A stretch of 28,318 nt of DNA from the NCBI GenBank assembly GCA_040255345.1, contig JBDZUV010000032.1, positions 1-28,318 of the forward strand, written 5' to 3'. This DNA is from JAFDWI01 sp040255345 (GTDB taxonomy: Bacteria; Actinomycetota; Acidimicrobiia; Acidimicrobiales; Iamiaceae). The position numbers and the translations under genes were made by a program. The notes below the pieces were generated by a model. It worked only from the letters and a program-made list of their open reading frames with translations. It was not told the DNA's origin and made no database searches. This document shows positions 22,430-28,318 of this stretch, in pieces (position 1 is the first letter of the stretch; each line of letters begins with the position of its first letter).

Positions 22430-23572
22430 TCAGGCGAGTTGCGTAGCGGCGGTGGTCGCCGCCATGGCCACGAGGCCCCCGCGAAGGTCGCCGGCCATGC
22501 CCGTTCCCATCCGGTTCATCACATAGGCGACCGACGTCTCGGTGTCCAGGTCGGTCACCGCGATCGACCCACCCCAGCCGCCCCAGAAGAACGACCTCTC
22601 GTTCGGACTCAGCGGTACGTCGTCGCTCATCAGGCCGAACCCGAGACCGAACCGGGTCGGCATGCCGAGCACGTGGTCGACGGAATTCGACTGCTCGTCG
22701 AGGATCGACTCGACGGTCTCGGGCGACATGAGCGTGACCCCGTCGACGGTACCGCCACACGCGAGTGCGCTGTGGACCCGGGCGATGGAACGGGCGTTGC
22801 CGATGCCCCCGGCGGCGGGAATCTCCGCGGCGCGCCACTCCCGGGTTCTGGGCTCGGTCGCATCCAACGGGCAGCTCAGTACCGACCGCACGGCGATCGA
22901 GTCGGGGTTTCCGGTGGCCGCGGCCAACATCGCCTCGAAGTCGGGCGGTACCAGATCCGCGACGCGGGCGTCTTCGGAGGCGGGCAGCGCAAAGTGGAAA
23001 TCGGCACCGAGAGGACCGGCGACCTCCTCGGCGAAGAACGTGCCGACCGTCCGGCCCGAGACCCGCCGCACGATCTCACCCAGCAGGTAGCCCTGGGTGA
23101 TCAGGTGGTAGCCCGACCCTTCGCCCGGAGTCCACCAGGGTTCCTGGGCGGCGAGCCCGGCACACACGGCGTCCCAGTCGTACAGATCGGTGGGTTTGAT
23201 CGCCGGGTCGAAGCCGCTCAGCCCGGCGGTGTGGCTGAGCACCTGGGCGACGGTGATGTCGGCCTTGCCGTTGGCCGCGAACTCGGGCCAATGGGTCGCC
23301 ACGGGCTCGGCGACGTCGACCTCGCCCCGATCGACGAGCATCATCAGCGACACGAAGGTCATCGTCTTGGTGATCGAGTACACGTTCACGAGCGTGTCCT
23401 CGGCCCAGGGTCGACCGTGCTCGTCGGCGTCGCCCGCCCACAGATCGACCACCGGTCGACCATGGTGGGTCACCGCGACCGCCGCTCCGAGTTCTTCACC
23501 GCGCTCGAAGTTTCCGAGGAACGCGTCCCGCACCGCTCCGAAGCCTTCGTCACAGAATCCGTTGATCTCCAT
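22430..23572 (-). CDS. Class C beta-lactamase-like serine hydrolase (family VIII esterase type)
   Basis: A 380-residue serine hydrolase with the penicillin-binding fold. The SxxK motif is SITK (Ser66, Lys69). HTAGLSGFDP at 114-123 is family-typical. The tyrosine motif is GYHLITQGYLLGEIV (Tyr155), the form seen in EstB-like esterases rather than the YxN of true class C beta-lactamases. The C-terminal WGGWGGS replaces the KTG box. No signal peptide is visible, so it probably acts in the cytoplasm on esters or lactones rather than on antibiotics. It is embedded antisense between trpE and the trpC unit. TAGCCT stands 9 bases before the ATG. Confidence 0.87.
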   Translation of the reverse strand: MEINGFCDEGFGAVRDAFLGNFERGEELGAAVAVTHHGRPVVDLWAGDADEHGRPWAEDTLVNVYSITKTMTFVSLMMLVDRGEVDVAEPVATHWPEFAANGKADITVAQVLSHTAGLSGFDPAIKPTDLYDWDAVCAGLAAQEPWWTPGEGSGYHLITQGYLLGEIVRRVSGRTVGTFFAEEVAGPLGADFHFALPASEDARVADLVPPDFEAMLAAATGNPDSIAVRSVLSCPLDATEPRTREWRAAEIPAAGGIGNARSIARVHSALACGGTVDGVTLMSPETVESILDEQSNSVDHVLGMPTRFGLGFGLMSDDVPLSPNERSFFWGGWGGSIAVTDLDTETSVAYVMNRMGTGMAGDLRGGLVAMAATTAATQLA

Positions 23573-23581
23573 AGGGCTCGC

Positions 23582-23587
23582 AGGCTA
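23582..23587 (-). promoter_or_regulatory. -10 element of the serine hydrolase gene
   Basis: TAGCCT on the minus strand, 9 bases before the ATG at 23572. It is back to back with the ABM-trpC promoter 28 bases away. Confidence 0.5.
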
Positions 23588-23615
23588 ACCATGCCGACGG
23601 GGCCACAGCGCGCAG

Positions 23616-23621
23616 TACCAT
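23616..23621 (+). promoter_or_regulatory. -10 element of the ABM-trpC unit
   Basis: TACCAT, 8 bases before the ATG at 23630. It would give a separate leaderless transcript for the second part of the trp genes. Confidence 0.5.
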
Positions 23622-23629
23622 GTGATGCC

Positions 23630-23941
23630 ATGACGAAAACGGCGATGGTCGCACACCTGGTAGCAGTCCCCGAACTCACCGACGAGGTGGAGGAGATCCT
23701 CCGCGGACTGGTCGCCAGCACGACCGACGAGGCCGGTACCGAGATCTACGTGCTGAACCGTGACGCCAACCAGACCAACTCGTTCTGGTTCTTCGAGCTC
23801 TACGCGGACGACGATGCGCTCGCCACCCACGGTGGCAGCGCGGCGATGGCCGACGCCATGGTCGCCCTCGACGGCAAGCTGGCCGAAGCGCCGATGCTCA
23901 CCATCGTGGCCCCGATGGCCGCGAAGGGCATCGATCTTTGA
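23630..23941 (+). CDS. ABM-fold protein (YgiN-like putative monooxygenase)
   Basis: A 103-residue protein with the pattern of antibiotic biosynthesis monooxygenase (ABM) domains: a first strand AMVAHLVAVPE, helix DEVEEILRGLVASTTDE, strand GTEIYVLNRD, then NSFWFFELYADDDALATHGGSAAMADAM, which carries the FFE.Y and H..S positions of the family. Members are small dimers acting on quinols or other ring compounds without cofactors. Its stop overlaps the trpC TTG start, so the two are translated together, placing it first in a trpC-trpF-trpB-trpA unit. A link to tryptophan metabolism is suggested by context only. Confidence 0.78.
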   Translation: MTKTAMVAHLVAVPELTDEVEEILRGLVASTTDEAGTEIYVLNRDANQTNSFWFFELYADDDALATHGGSAAMADAMVALDGKLAEAPMLTIVAPMAAKGIDL

Positions 23942-24735
23942 CCTATCTCGATCGGATTCTCGCTGCTCACCGGAACGCCGCAGCCGAGGACCGTCGGAAC
24001 GTCGAACACCTGCTGGACGAGGCGCGGGCCCTTGCCCCGGCGCGTGATTTCACCGGCGCATTGCGCGCCGAGGAGGGCCTCGCGGTCATCGCGGAGGTCA
24101 AACGGCGGTCACCGTCGAAAGGCGACCTGCATGCCGATCTCGACCCGGCGGTGCTCGCCGACGTGTACGCCCGGGGTGGCGCGACCTGTCTGTCGGTGCT
24201 CACCGACGCCGAGTTCTTCGGTGGCTCGCCGGCCGACCTGCGCGAAGCCCGTGACGCCACGGGGGTGCCGATCCTGCGCAAGGACTTCACCGTGTCGGTC
24301 GCGGACGTGTGTGATGCCCGACTCATGGGCGCGGACGCGGTGTTGCTGATCGTCGCCGCGCTGGACGACGCCGAGTTGGCCGACCTGCACGGGCTGGCCC
24401 ACGAACTGGGTCTCGTCGCGCTCGTCGAGACCCACGACGAGGCAGAGGTGCAGCGCGCGCTCGCGGTCGGTGCCTCGCTGATCGGCGTCAACCAGCGGGA
24501 CCTGGTCACCTTCGAGGTCGATACCGACCGGGCCGTCCGGGTGGCCGGTGCGATTCCCGATGCGGCGGTGCGCGTCGCCGAGTCGGGAATCCGCGGAGTC
24601 GAGGATGCCGGTCGCCTGGCCGACGCGGGCTATCACGCCGTGCTCGTCGGCGAGACGCTCGTGACCGCTCCCGACCCGGCCGCGGCCGTCGCGGCGCTGC
24701 GAACGGTGACCCGTTCCCGGCGACGAACCCCGTAA
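23938..24735 (+). CDS. trpC: Indole-3-glycerol-phosphate synthase
   Basis: A 265-residue monofunctional TIM barrel that closes the indole ring. Catalytic motifs are VIAEVKRRSPSKG (Glu53, Lys55), LSVLTDAEFFGGS, ILRKDFTVS (Lys115) and IGVNQRDLVTF, where the usual NNRDL reads NQRDL. RVAESGIRG supplies the late serine. It uses a TTG start overlapping the ABM gene stop as TTGA, which implies coupled translation. The TAA stop forms the first half of the trpF -10 hexamer. Confidence 0.95.
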   Translation: MTYLDRILAAHRNAAAEDRRNVEHLLDEARALAPARDFTGALRAEEGLAVIAEVKRRSPSKGDLHADLDPAVLADVYARGGATCLSVLTDAEFFGGSPADLREARDATGVPILRKDFTVSVADVCDARLMGADAVLLIVAALDDAELADLHGLAHELGLVALVETHDEAEVQRALAVGASLIGVNQRDLVTFEVDTDRAVRVAGAIPDAAVRVAESGIRGVEDAGRLADAGYHAVLVGETLVTAPDPAAAVAALRTVTRSRRRTP

Positions 24736-24738
24736 CCT
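24733..24738 (+). promoter_or_regulatory. -10 element of trpF overlapping the trpC stop
   Basis: TAACCT, whose TAA is the trpC stop codon; it ends 7 bases before the GTG of trpF at 24746. It may allow leaderless internal transcription of trpF-B-A. Confidence 0.45.
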
Positions 24739-24745
24739 TCACATC

Positions 24746-25408
24746 GTGTTCGTCAAGGTCTGCGGGATCACCAGCGAAGAAGACGCGTTGCTCGCGGTGG
24801 CGATGGGCGCCGACGCGGTCGGTTTCATCTTCGCCCCCTCGCCGCGCCAGATCGCGGTCAGCCGGGCACGGGACATCGCGTCACGCCTGCCCCAGGAGGT
24901 GCTCACGGTCGGGGTCTTCCGCGACGAATCACCCGAGCGGGTCGTCGAGCACGTCAACACCGCCGGGCTGCGCGCCGCGCAGCTGCACGGTCATGAATCG
25001 CCTGAGGCGACCCGGTGGGTGCGTGAGCGGATCGGCATGGTCATCAAGGCGTTTCCCGGCGGCTCGCCGGCAATGGACGACTGGCATGCCTACGGCGCGG
25101 ATGTCTTGATGATCGACTCGCCGCGTCCGGGCAGTGGAGACATCTTCGACTGGTCACTCGCCGAGAATGCGCCACGCGGCGCCCGGCTCCTCCTCGCGGG
25201 CGGCCTGACCCCCGACAACGTGGCGTCGGCGATCGAGAAGGTCCAGCCGTGGGGGGTCGACGCGGCGACCGGACTCGAACTCGATTCCGGGCCGGCCGGT
25301 CGTAAGGACGCGGTGAAGGTCCGACGCTTCGTCGCCGCCGCCCGAGCCGCCGAACCCGAGGGCTTCCGCAGCGAGTTCGAGCTGCCCTACGACTGGATGA
25401 GCGAATGA
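24746..25408 (+). CDS. trpF: Phosphoribosylanthranilate isomerase
   Basis: A 220-residue TIM barrel doing the Amadori rearrangement of phosphoribosylanthranilate. The catalytic pair is Cys6 (VKVCGIT) and Asp124 (LMIDSP). GFIFAPSPR, AAQLHGHE, LLLAGGLTPDNV and GVDAATGLE are family motifs. Many actinobacteria lack trpF and use PriA for both pathways, so its presence here is a useful taxonomic mark. A C-terminal extension ends FRSEFELPYDWMSE. The GTG start follows trpC by 10 bases, and the stop overlaps trpB as ATGA. Confidence 0.95.
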   Translation: MFVKVCGITSEEDALLAVAMGADAVGFIFAPSPRQIAVSRARDIASRLPQEVLTVGVFRDESPERVVEHVNTAGLRAAQLHGHESPEATRWVRERIGMVIKAFPGGSPAMDDWHAYGADVLMIDSPRPGSGDIFDWSLAENAPRGARLLLAGGLTPDNVASAIEKVQPWGVDAATGLELDSGPAGRKDAVKVRRFVAAARAAEPEGFRSEFELPYDWMSE

Positions 25409-26598
25409 GTCCCGCGGGGTGGACCATGGGCCTGCCGACCGCCGAGGGGCGCTTCGGCGAGTTCGGTGGTCGCTTCGTGCCCGAGACGCTCATGCCGGCC
25501 TGCATCGAACTCGAGGAGGCATTCAGGGCGGCCTGGGCCGACGACGCGTTCCGCTCCGAGTTGGACGGCTGGCTGCGGGACTATGCGGGTCGTCCGTCGT
25601 TGCTCACCGAGGCGCACCGGTTGTCCGCCGAGCTGGGCTGCCGGGTACTGCTCAAGCGGGAGGATCTGAACCACACGGGCAGTCACAAGATCAACAACGT
25701 GTTGGGTCAGGCGCTGCTCGCCCGCCGTATGGGCAAGCGCCGCCTCGTCGCCGAGACCGGCGCAGGCCAGCACGGCGTGGCCACCGCCACGGTCGCCGCG
25801 CTCTTCGGCATGGACTGCGTGATCTACATGGGCGAGGTCGACATGGACCGCCAGGCGCTCAACGTGTTCCGCATGGAGCTGCTCGGCGCCGAGGTCCGGC
25901 CTGCCACCTCGGGTAGTCGCACCCTGAAGGACGCGGTCAACGAAGCGTTGCGTGACTGGGTCGCCACCGTGACCACCACCCATTACCTGATCGGGTCGGT
26001 GATGGGGCCGCACCCCTACCCCTGGATGGTGCGCGAACTGCACCGGGTGATCGGTGACGAAGCGCGCGTCCAGTGTCGGGAACGTACTGGTGGCGACCCT
26101 GATGTCGTGGTCGCCTGTGTGGGGGGCGGTTCGAACGCTGCCGGAATCTTCGCGGGGTTCGCCGAGACCGACGCCGAGTTGGTGGGCGCCGAACCCGCCG
26201 GTGGCGCGGCGGTCGGCCGGGGTGTGCCCGGCGTCGTGCACGGCATGTACTCGTATCTGATGCAGGACGAACACGGTCAGGTGCTCGAGGCCGAATCGAT
26301 CTCTGCCGGGCTGGACTACCCGGGGATCGGACCGGAGCACGCGCAGCTCGCGGCGACGGGACGTGCCCGCTACGAGCCGGTCACCGACGCCGAGGTACTC
26401 GACGCGTTCCAGCTGTTGAGTCGCACCGAGGGGATCATCCCGGCGCTGGAATCCGCACATGCGTTGGCGTGGGTGAGCAGAGAGCGGACCGCACTCGCCG
26501 GGAAGACCGTGATCGTCAACCTGTCGGGTCGCGGTGACAAGGACGTCGCCCAGGTCGCCCGCATCCTGAAGAAGATCGACGGGACCGACGATGGGTGA
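25405..26598 (+). CDS. trpB: Tryptophan synthase beta chain
   Basis: A 397-residue PLP enzyme of the TrpB1 type that joins indole and serine. The cofactor lysine is Lys95 in LNHTGSHKINN. ETGAGQHGVATATVAALFG, IGSVMGPHPYPWMVRE and VACVGGGSNAAGIF (phosphate cup) are present, as is NLSGRGDKD near the end. Feature lengths match the standard enzyme, so it should pair with the downstream alpha subunit. The ATG overlaps the trpF stop, and its end overlaps trpA by 8 bases. Confidence 0.96.
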   Translation: MSPAGWTMGLPTAEGRFGEFGGRFVPETLMPACIELEEAFRAAWADDAFRSELDGWLRDYAGRPSLLTEAHRLSAELGCRVLLKREDLNHTGSHKINNVLGQALLARRMGKRRLVAETGAGQHGVATATVAALFGMDCVIYMGEVDMDRQALNVFRMELLGAEVRPATSGSRTLKDAVNEALRDWVATVTTTHYLIGSVMGPHPYPWMVRELHRVIGDEARVQCRERTGGDPDVVVACVGGGSNAAGIFAGFAETDAELVGAEPAGGAAVGRGVPGVVHGMYSYLMQDEHGQVLEAESISAGLDYPGIGPEHAQLAATGRARYEPVTDAEVLDAFQLLSRTEGIIPALESAHALAWVSRERTALAGKTVIVNLSGRGDKDVAQVARILKKIDGTDDG

Positions 26599-27385
26599 GC
26601 CGCGTGGTATGCCCGTGGGGGCGACGCTCACCGCACGGCGCGCCGCCGGGCACCGGCTGCTCGGCCCGTACGTGACCGGCCAGTTGCGGGCCGATTGGCT
26701 CGACGTCATGTCGGTGTACGTCGAGAAGGGTGCCGACGTGATCGAGGTCGGCATCCCCTTCTCCGACCCGGTGATGGACGGGCCGACGATCCAGGCGGCC
26801 TCGTCGGTCGCGCTGGAACGGGGGGCGACGCCACTCGGGATCCTGGCCGATCTCGCGACCGTCGAGTGGCCGATCCCGGTCGTGGTGATGACGTACTACA
26901 ACCTCGCACTCCATGTGGGACTCGAGCGGTTCGCGGCGGAGATGGCCGCTGCCGGCGTGCGTGGGATCATCCTGCCCGACGTACCGATCGAGGAACTCGA
27001 CCCCTGGTGGGACGCCGCCCGGTCCCACGGCCTCGAGACCGTCGGTCTGGTCGGACCGGTCACGCCCGACGACCGCTTGGCCCGCGTGTGCGACGCCGCT
27101 TCGGGCTTCGTCTACGGCGTGAACCTCATGGGGGTCACGGGTGAACGTTCCGATGTGTCCGCCGACTCGGCGGTGCTCGCCCGACGGATCGCGGCGGCCA
27201 CGACGCTCCCGGCGCTGATGGGATTCGGGATCTCGACCCCCGAGCAGGCCACGGCTGTCGCGGCTGCGTCCGACGGGGTGATCGTGGCTTCGGCGATCAT
27301 GCGGAGGCTGCTCGAGGGCGGGTCGGTCGACGAGGCCGGAGCGTTCGTCGCCGAGTTGCGCAAGGCGATCGATCAGGTCAACTGA
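26591..27385 (+). CDS. trpA: Tryptophan synthase alpha chain
   Basis: A 264-residue TIM barrel that splits indole-3-glycerol phosphate. Catalytic Glu52 and Asp63 lie in VIEVGIPFSDPVMDGPTIQ. GFVYGVNLMGVTGER carries the mobile loop with GVTG kept. Two normally steady places differ: the early YLTAGDP-type turn reads YVTGQLRADW, and the usual VSRxGVTG reads VNLMGVTG. The catalytic pair and phosphate site (FGISTPEQA) are intact, so activity is expected. The ATG lies 8 bases inside trpB. The 3' end overlaps the convergent lipoprotein gene by 8 bases. Confidence 0.93.
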   Translation: MGEPRGMPVGATLTARRAAGHRLLGPYVTGQLRADWLDVMSVYVEKGADVIEVGIPFSDPVMDGPTIQAASSVALERGATPLGILADLATVEWPIPVVVMTYYNLALHVGLERFAAEMAAAGVRGIILPDVPIEELDPWWDAARSHGLETVGLVGPVTPDDRLARVCDAASGFVYGVNLMGVTGERSDVSADSAVLARRIAAATTLPALMGFGISTPEQATAVAAASDGVIVASAIMRRLLEGGSVDEAGAFVAELRKAIDQVN

Positions 27386-27926
27386 CCGGGGGACCGGATT
27401 CGGCCACGGTCGTCGGCGGCGGCACCGTGGTCGGGGGCGGCGCGTCCGGGGCGTTGCCGCTCGTGGCGTTCCCGTCGTCGAGTGAGTCGTATACCACGCT
27501 GGAAACGACCCAACCCGCAGGACGCTTCTCGGTGTTGATCTGGACCAGGCCGCTGTCGGTGCGGTAGACGCAGCCGCCTTCGGTGAGCGTTTCGTTGTCG
27601 GTGCTGCAGCTCCGCAGATTGATCATCTCCCGGGGGGTCGCCCACATGCCCTCGATCGCCTTGGCGTCGGCGATCGTCGCGGCCTGGGCGCGGTCGTCAT
27701 GCTGCCAGGCGGCGACGAGTACCGCAGCCGCGTCGGCGGTCGTGGCGGCCGATCCGGTTGCCGTGGCGGGTTCGGTGGGAGTCGGTGGGCTCGGGGTCGT
27801 CGGCGCGGCGGGCACGGCCGTCGTCGTGGTGCTGTCCGAGGACGGCGACGGCGACGACGAACATCCGGCAGCGGAGCCGATGACCAGGGCCAGACCCGCT
27901 CCGAACAGGCTGATGTGTCGACGCAT
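27378..27926 (-). CDS. Predicted lipoprotein of unknown function
   Basis: Not recognised. The 182 residues begin with a lipoprotein signal: a positively charged MRRH, a hydrophobic core and SAAGC with Cys22 as the lipidation site. A Ser/Thr/Pro-rich tether (23-58) follows, then a compact domain (about 60-150) with two cysteines (Cys107, Cys119) that could form a disulfide, and a second Pro/Thr tail with PPPTTV twice. The domain resembles small extracytoplasmic stress or ligand-binding modules only in general shape. The ATG at 27926 follows TAGCCT by 8 bases; the upstream open frame covers the next gene antisense-like. Its 3' end overlaps trpA. Confidence 0.8.
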   Translation of the reverse strand: MRRHISLFGAGLALVIGSAAGCSSSPSPSSDSTTTTAVPAAPTTPSPPTPTEPATATGSAATTADAAAVLVAAWQHDDRAQAATIADAKAIEGMWATPREMINLRSCSTDNETLTEGGCVYRTDSGLVQINTEKRPAGWVVSSVVYDSLDDGNATSGNAPDAPPPTTVPPPTTVAESGPPVS

Positions 27927-27934
27927 GGGCGTCG

Positions 27935-27940
27935 AGGCTA
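27935..27940 (-). promoter_or_regulatory. -10 element of the lipoprotein gene, overlapping a stop codon
   Basis: TAGCCT on the minus strand; its TAG is the stop of the upstream hydrolase-like gene. It ends 8 bases before the lipoprotein ATG. Confidence 0.55.
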
Positions 27941-28318
27941 CCGGCGGAGATGACGGTCGAGGAACGCCAGGGTGCGTTCCCAGGCGAGGGCCGCGGCGTC
28001 TGCCTGGTAGGTCGGGCCGGGTTCGGCGAAGCCGCTCGAGGTGCCCGCGTAGTCGAAGCACTCGACCACCGCACACTCCAGATGCAGGGCGGCGCTGAGC
28101 AGCACCTTGTCGTCTTCGGACACCAGATCGTCGCGTTCGGCGAAATGCCCCTGGACGGCACTGTCCAGATCGAGTCGGTCGACGTCCTGGGCGCCGTAGA
28201 AGAAGCTGACCGCCCCGATCAGTTCCGGGCTGCGGGAGGCCAGCCACAGGGCCCAGGATGCGCCCATCTGGAGGCCGATCACGCCGATCGGTGCGTCCGG
28301 AGTGACCGACGTCGTCCG
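27938..28318 (-). CDS. Dienelactone-hydrolase-fold protein lacking catalytic residues, C-terminal part
   Basis: About 126 C-terminal residues; the frame is open to the right edge, so the start is outside. The fold is recognisable from the nucleophile-elbow region followed by SWALWLASRSPELIGAVSFFYGAQD, then GHFAERDDLVSEDD and a final AALAWERTLAFLDRHL. Active relatives have Cys or Ser in G-x-(C/S)-x-G and His in a GTGHWF-like motif. Here the elbow reads GLQMGA (Gln) and the late motif reads GTSSGFAE (Ser). The acidic residue in HFAERDD is kept. It is probably a non-catalytic homologue. Its TAG stop lies in the lipoprotein promoter. Confidence 0.8.
   Translation of the reverse strand, partial: RTTSVTPDAPIGVIGLQMGASWALWLASRSPELIGAVSFFYGAQDVDRLDLDSAVQGHFAERDDLVSEDDKVLLSAALHLECAVVECFDYAGTSSGFAEPGPTYQADAAALAWERTLAFLDRHLRR

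Noticed and set aside
22430..23572. Antibiotic-resistance beta-lactamase
   Set aside because: No signal peptide, and the YxN and KTG motifs are replaced by esterase-type motifs.
22439..23629. A long plus-strand frame ahead of the ABM gene
   Set aside because: It is antisense to the serine hydrolase, which has clear motifs; the ABM domain starts at its own ATG at 23630.
23938..24735. Tryptophan leader peptide or attenuator ahead of the trp genes
   Set aside because: No Trp-codon-rich short frame or terminator/antiterminator pair is seen before trpE, the ABM gene or trpC.

Overview
The window reads as a compact, high-GC actinobacterial chromosome. It carries a menaquinone operon, a MshD-like acetyltransferase of the mycothiol type, FadD19/FadD17-like acyl-CoA synthetases, and a his/trp supercluster ordered much like hisD-C-B-H-A ... 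hisF-I ... trpE ... trpC-B-A of Mycobacterium tuberculosis. A stand-alone trpF is present, and many genes look leaderless. A deep-branching actinobacterium such as Acidimicrobiia (Ilumatobacter-like) fits best; this placement is an inference. No rRNA, tRNA, IS element, phage gene or CRISPR array was found.

Layout. (1) 1-4527, minus strand: menaquinone operon ubiE/menG-menF-menD-menH-menB, mostly joined by 4-base start/stop overlaps; menB runs off the left edge. (2) 4577-5956, plus: a site-2-protease-like M50 membrane peptidase fused to a TPR-like tail. (3) 5966-11805, minus: an epoxide-hydrolase-like alpha/beta hydrolase, a six-copy 13-bp tandem repeat, two acyl-CoA synthetases, a NodN/MaoC hydratase and rlmN. 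(4) 11824-14228: VIT1/CCC1-like transporter, a one-domain MshD-like acetyltransferase, endonuclease III, a three-hairpin candidate small RNA ending in a terminator, and a 63-aa predicted helical protein. (5) 14442-27385: histidine and tryptophan genes hisD-C-B-H-A, hisF, hisI-trpE, then an ABM-fold gene with trpC-trpF-trpB-trpA. An SHB17-like histidine phosphatase and a class-C beta-lactamase-like serine hydrolase are embedded on the opposite strand. hisG, hisE, a classical histidinol phosphatase, trpD and trpG are not in the window. (6) 27378-28318, minus: a proline/threonine-rich lipoprotein and a partial dienelactone-hydrolase-fold protein that lacks its catalytic residues.

The main cross-cutting signal is promoter architecture. 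Thirteen genes have a TANNNT hexamer, mostly TAGNNT, ending 6-9 (usually 8) bases before the start codon, which is the geometry of a -10 element driving leaderless mRNA. In two cases the upstream gene's stop codon forms the first half of the hexamer. Convergent genes end 4-9 bases apart or overlap, with no intrinsic terminator between them. The best candidates for something new are the small RNA locus at 13889-14021, the phosphatase inside the his cluster, the catalytically dead hydrolase at the right edge and the 13-bp repeat array.
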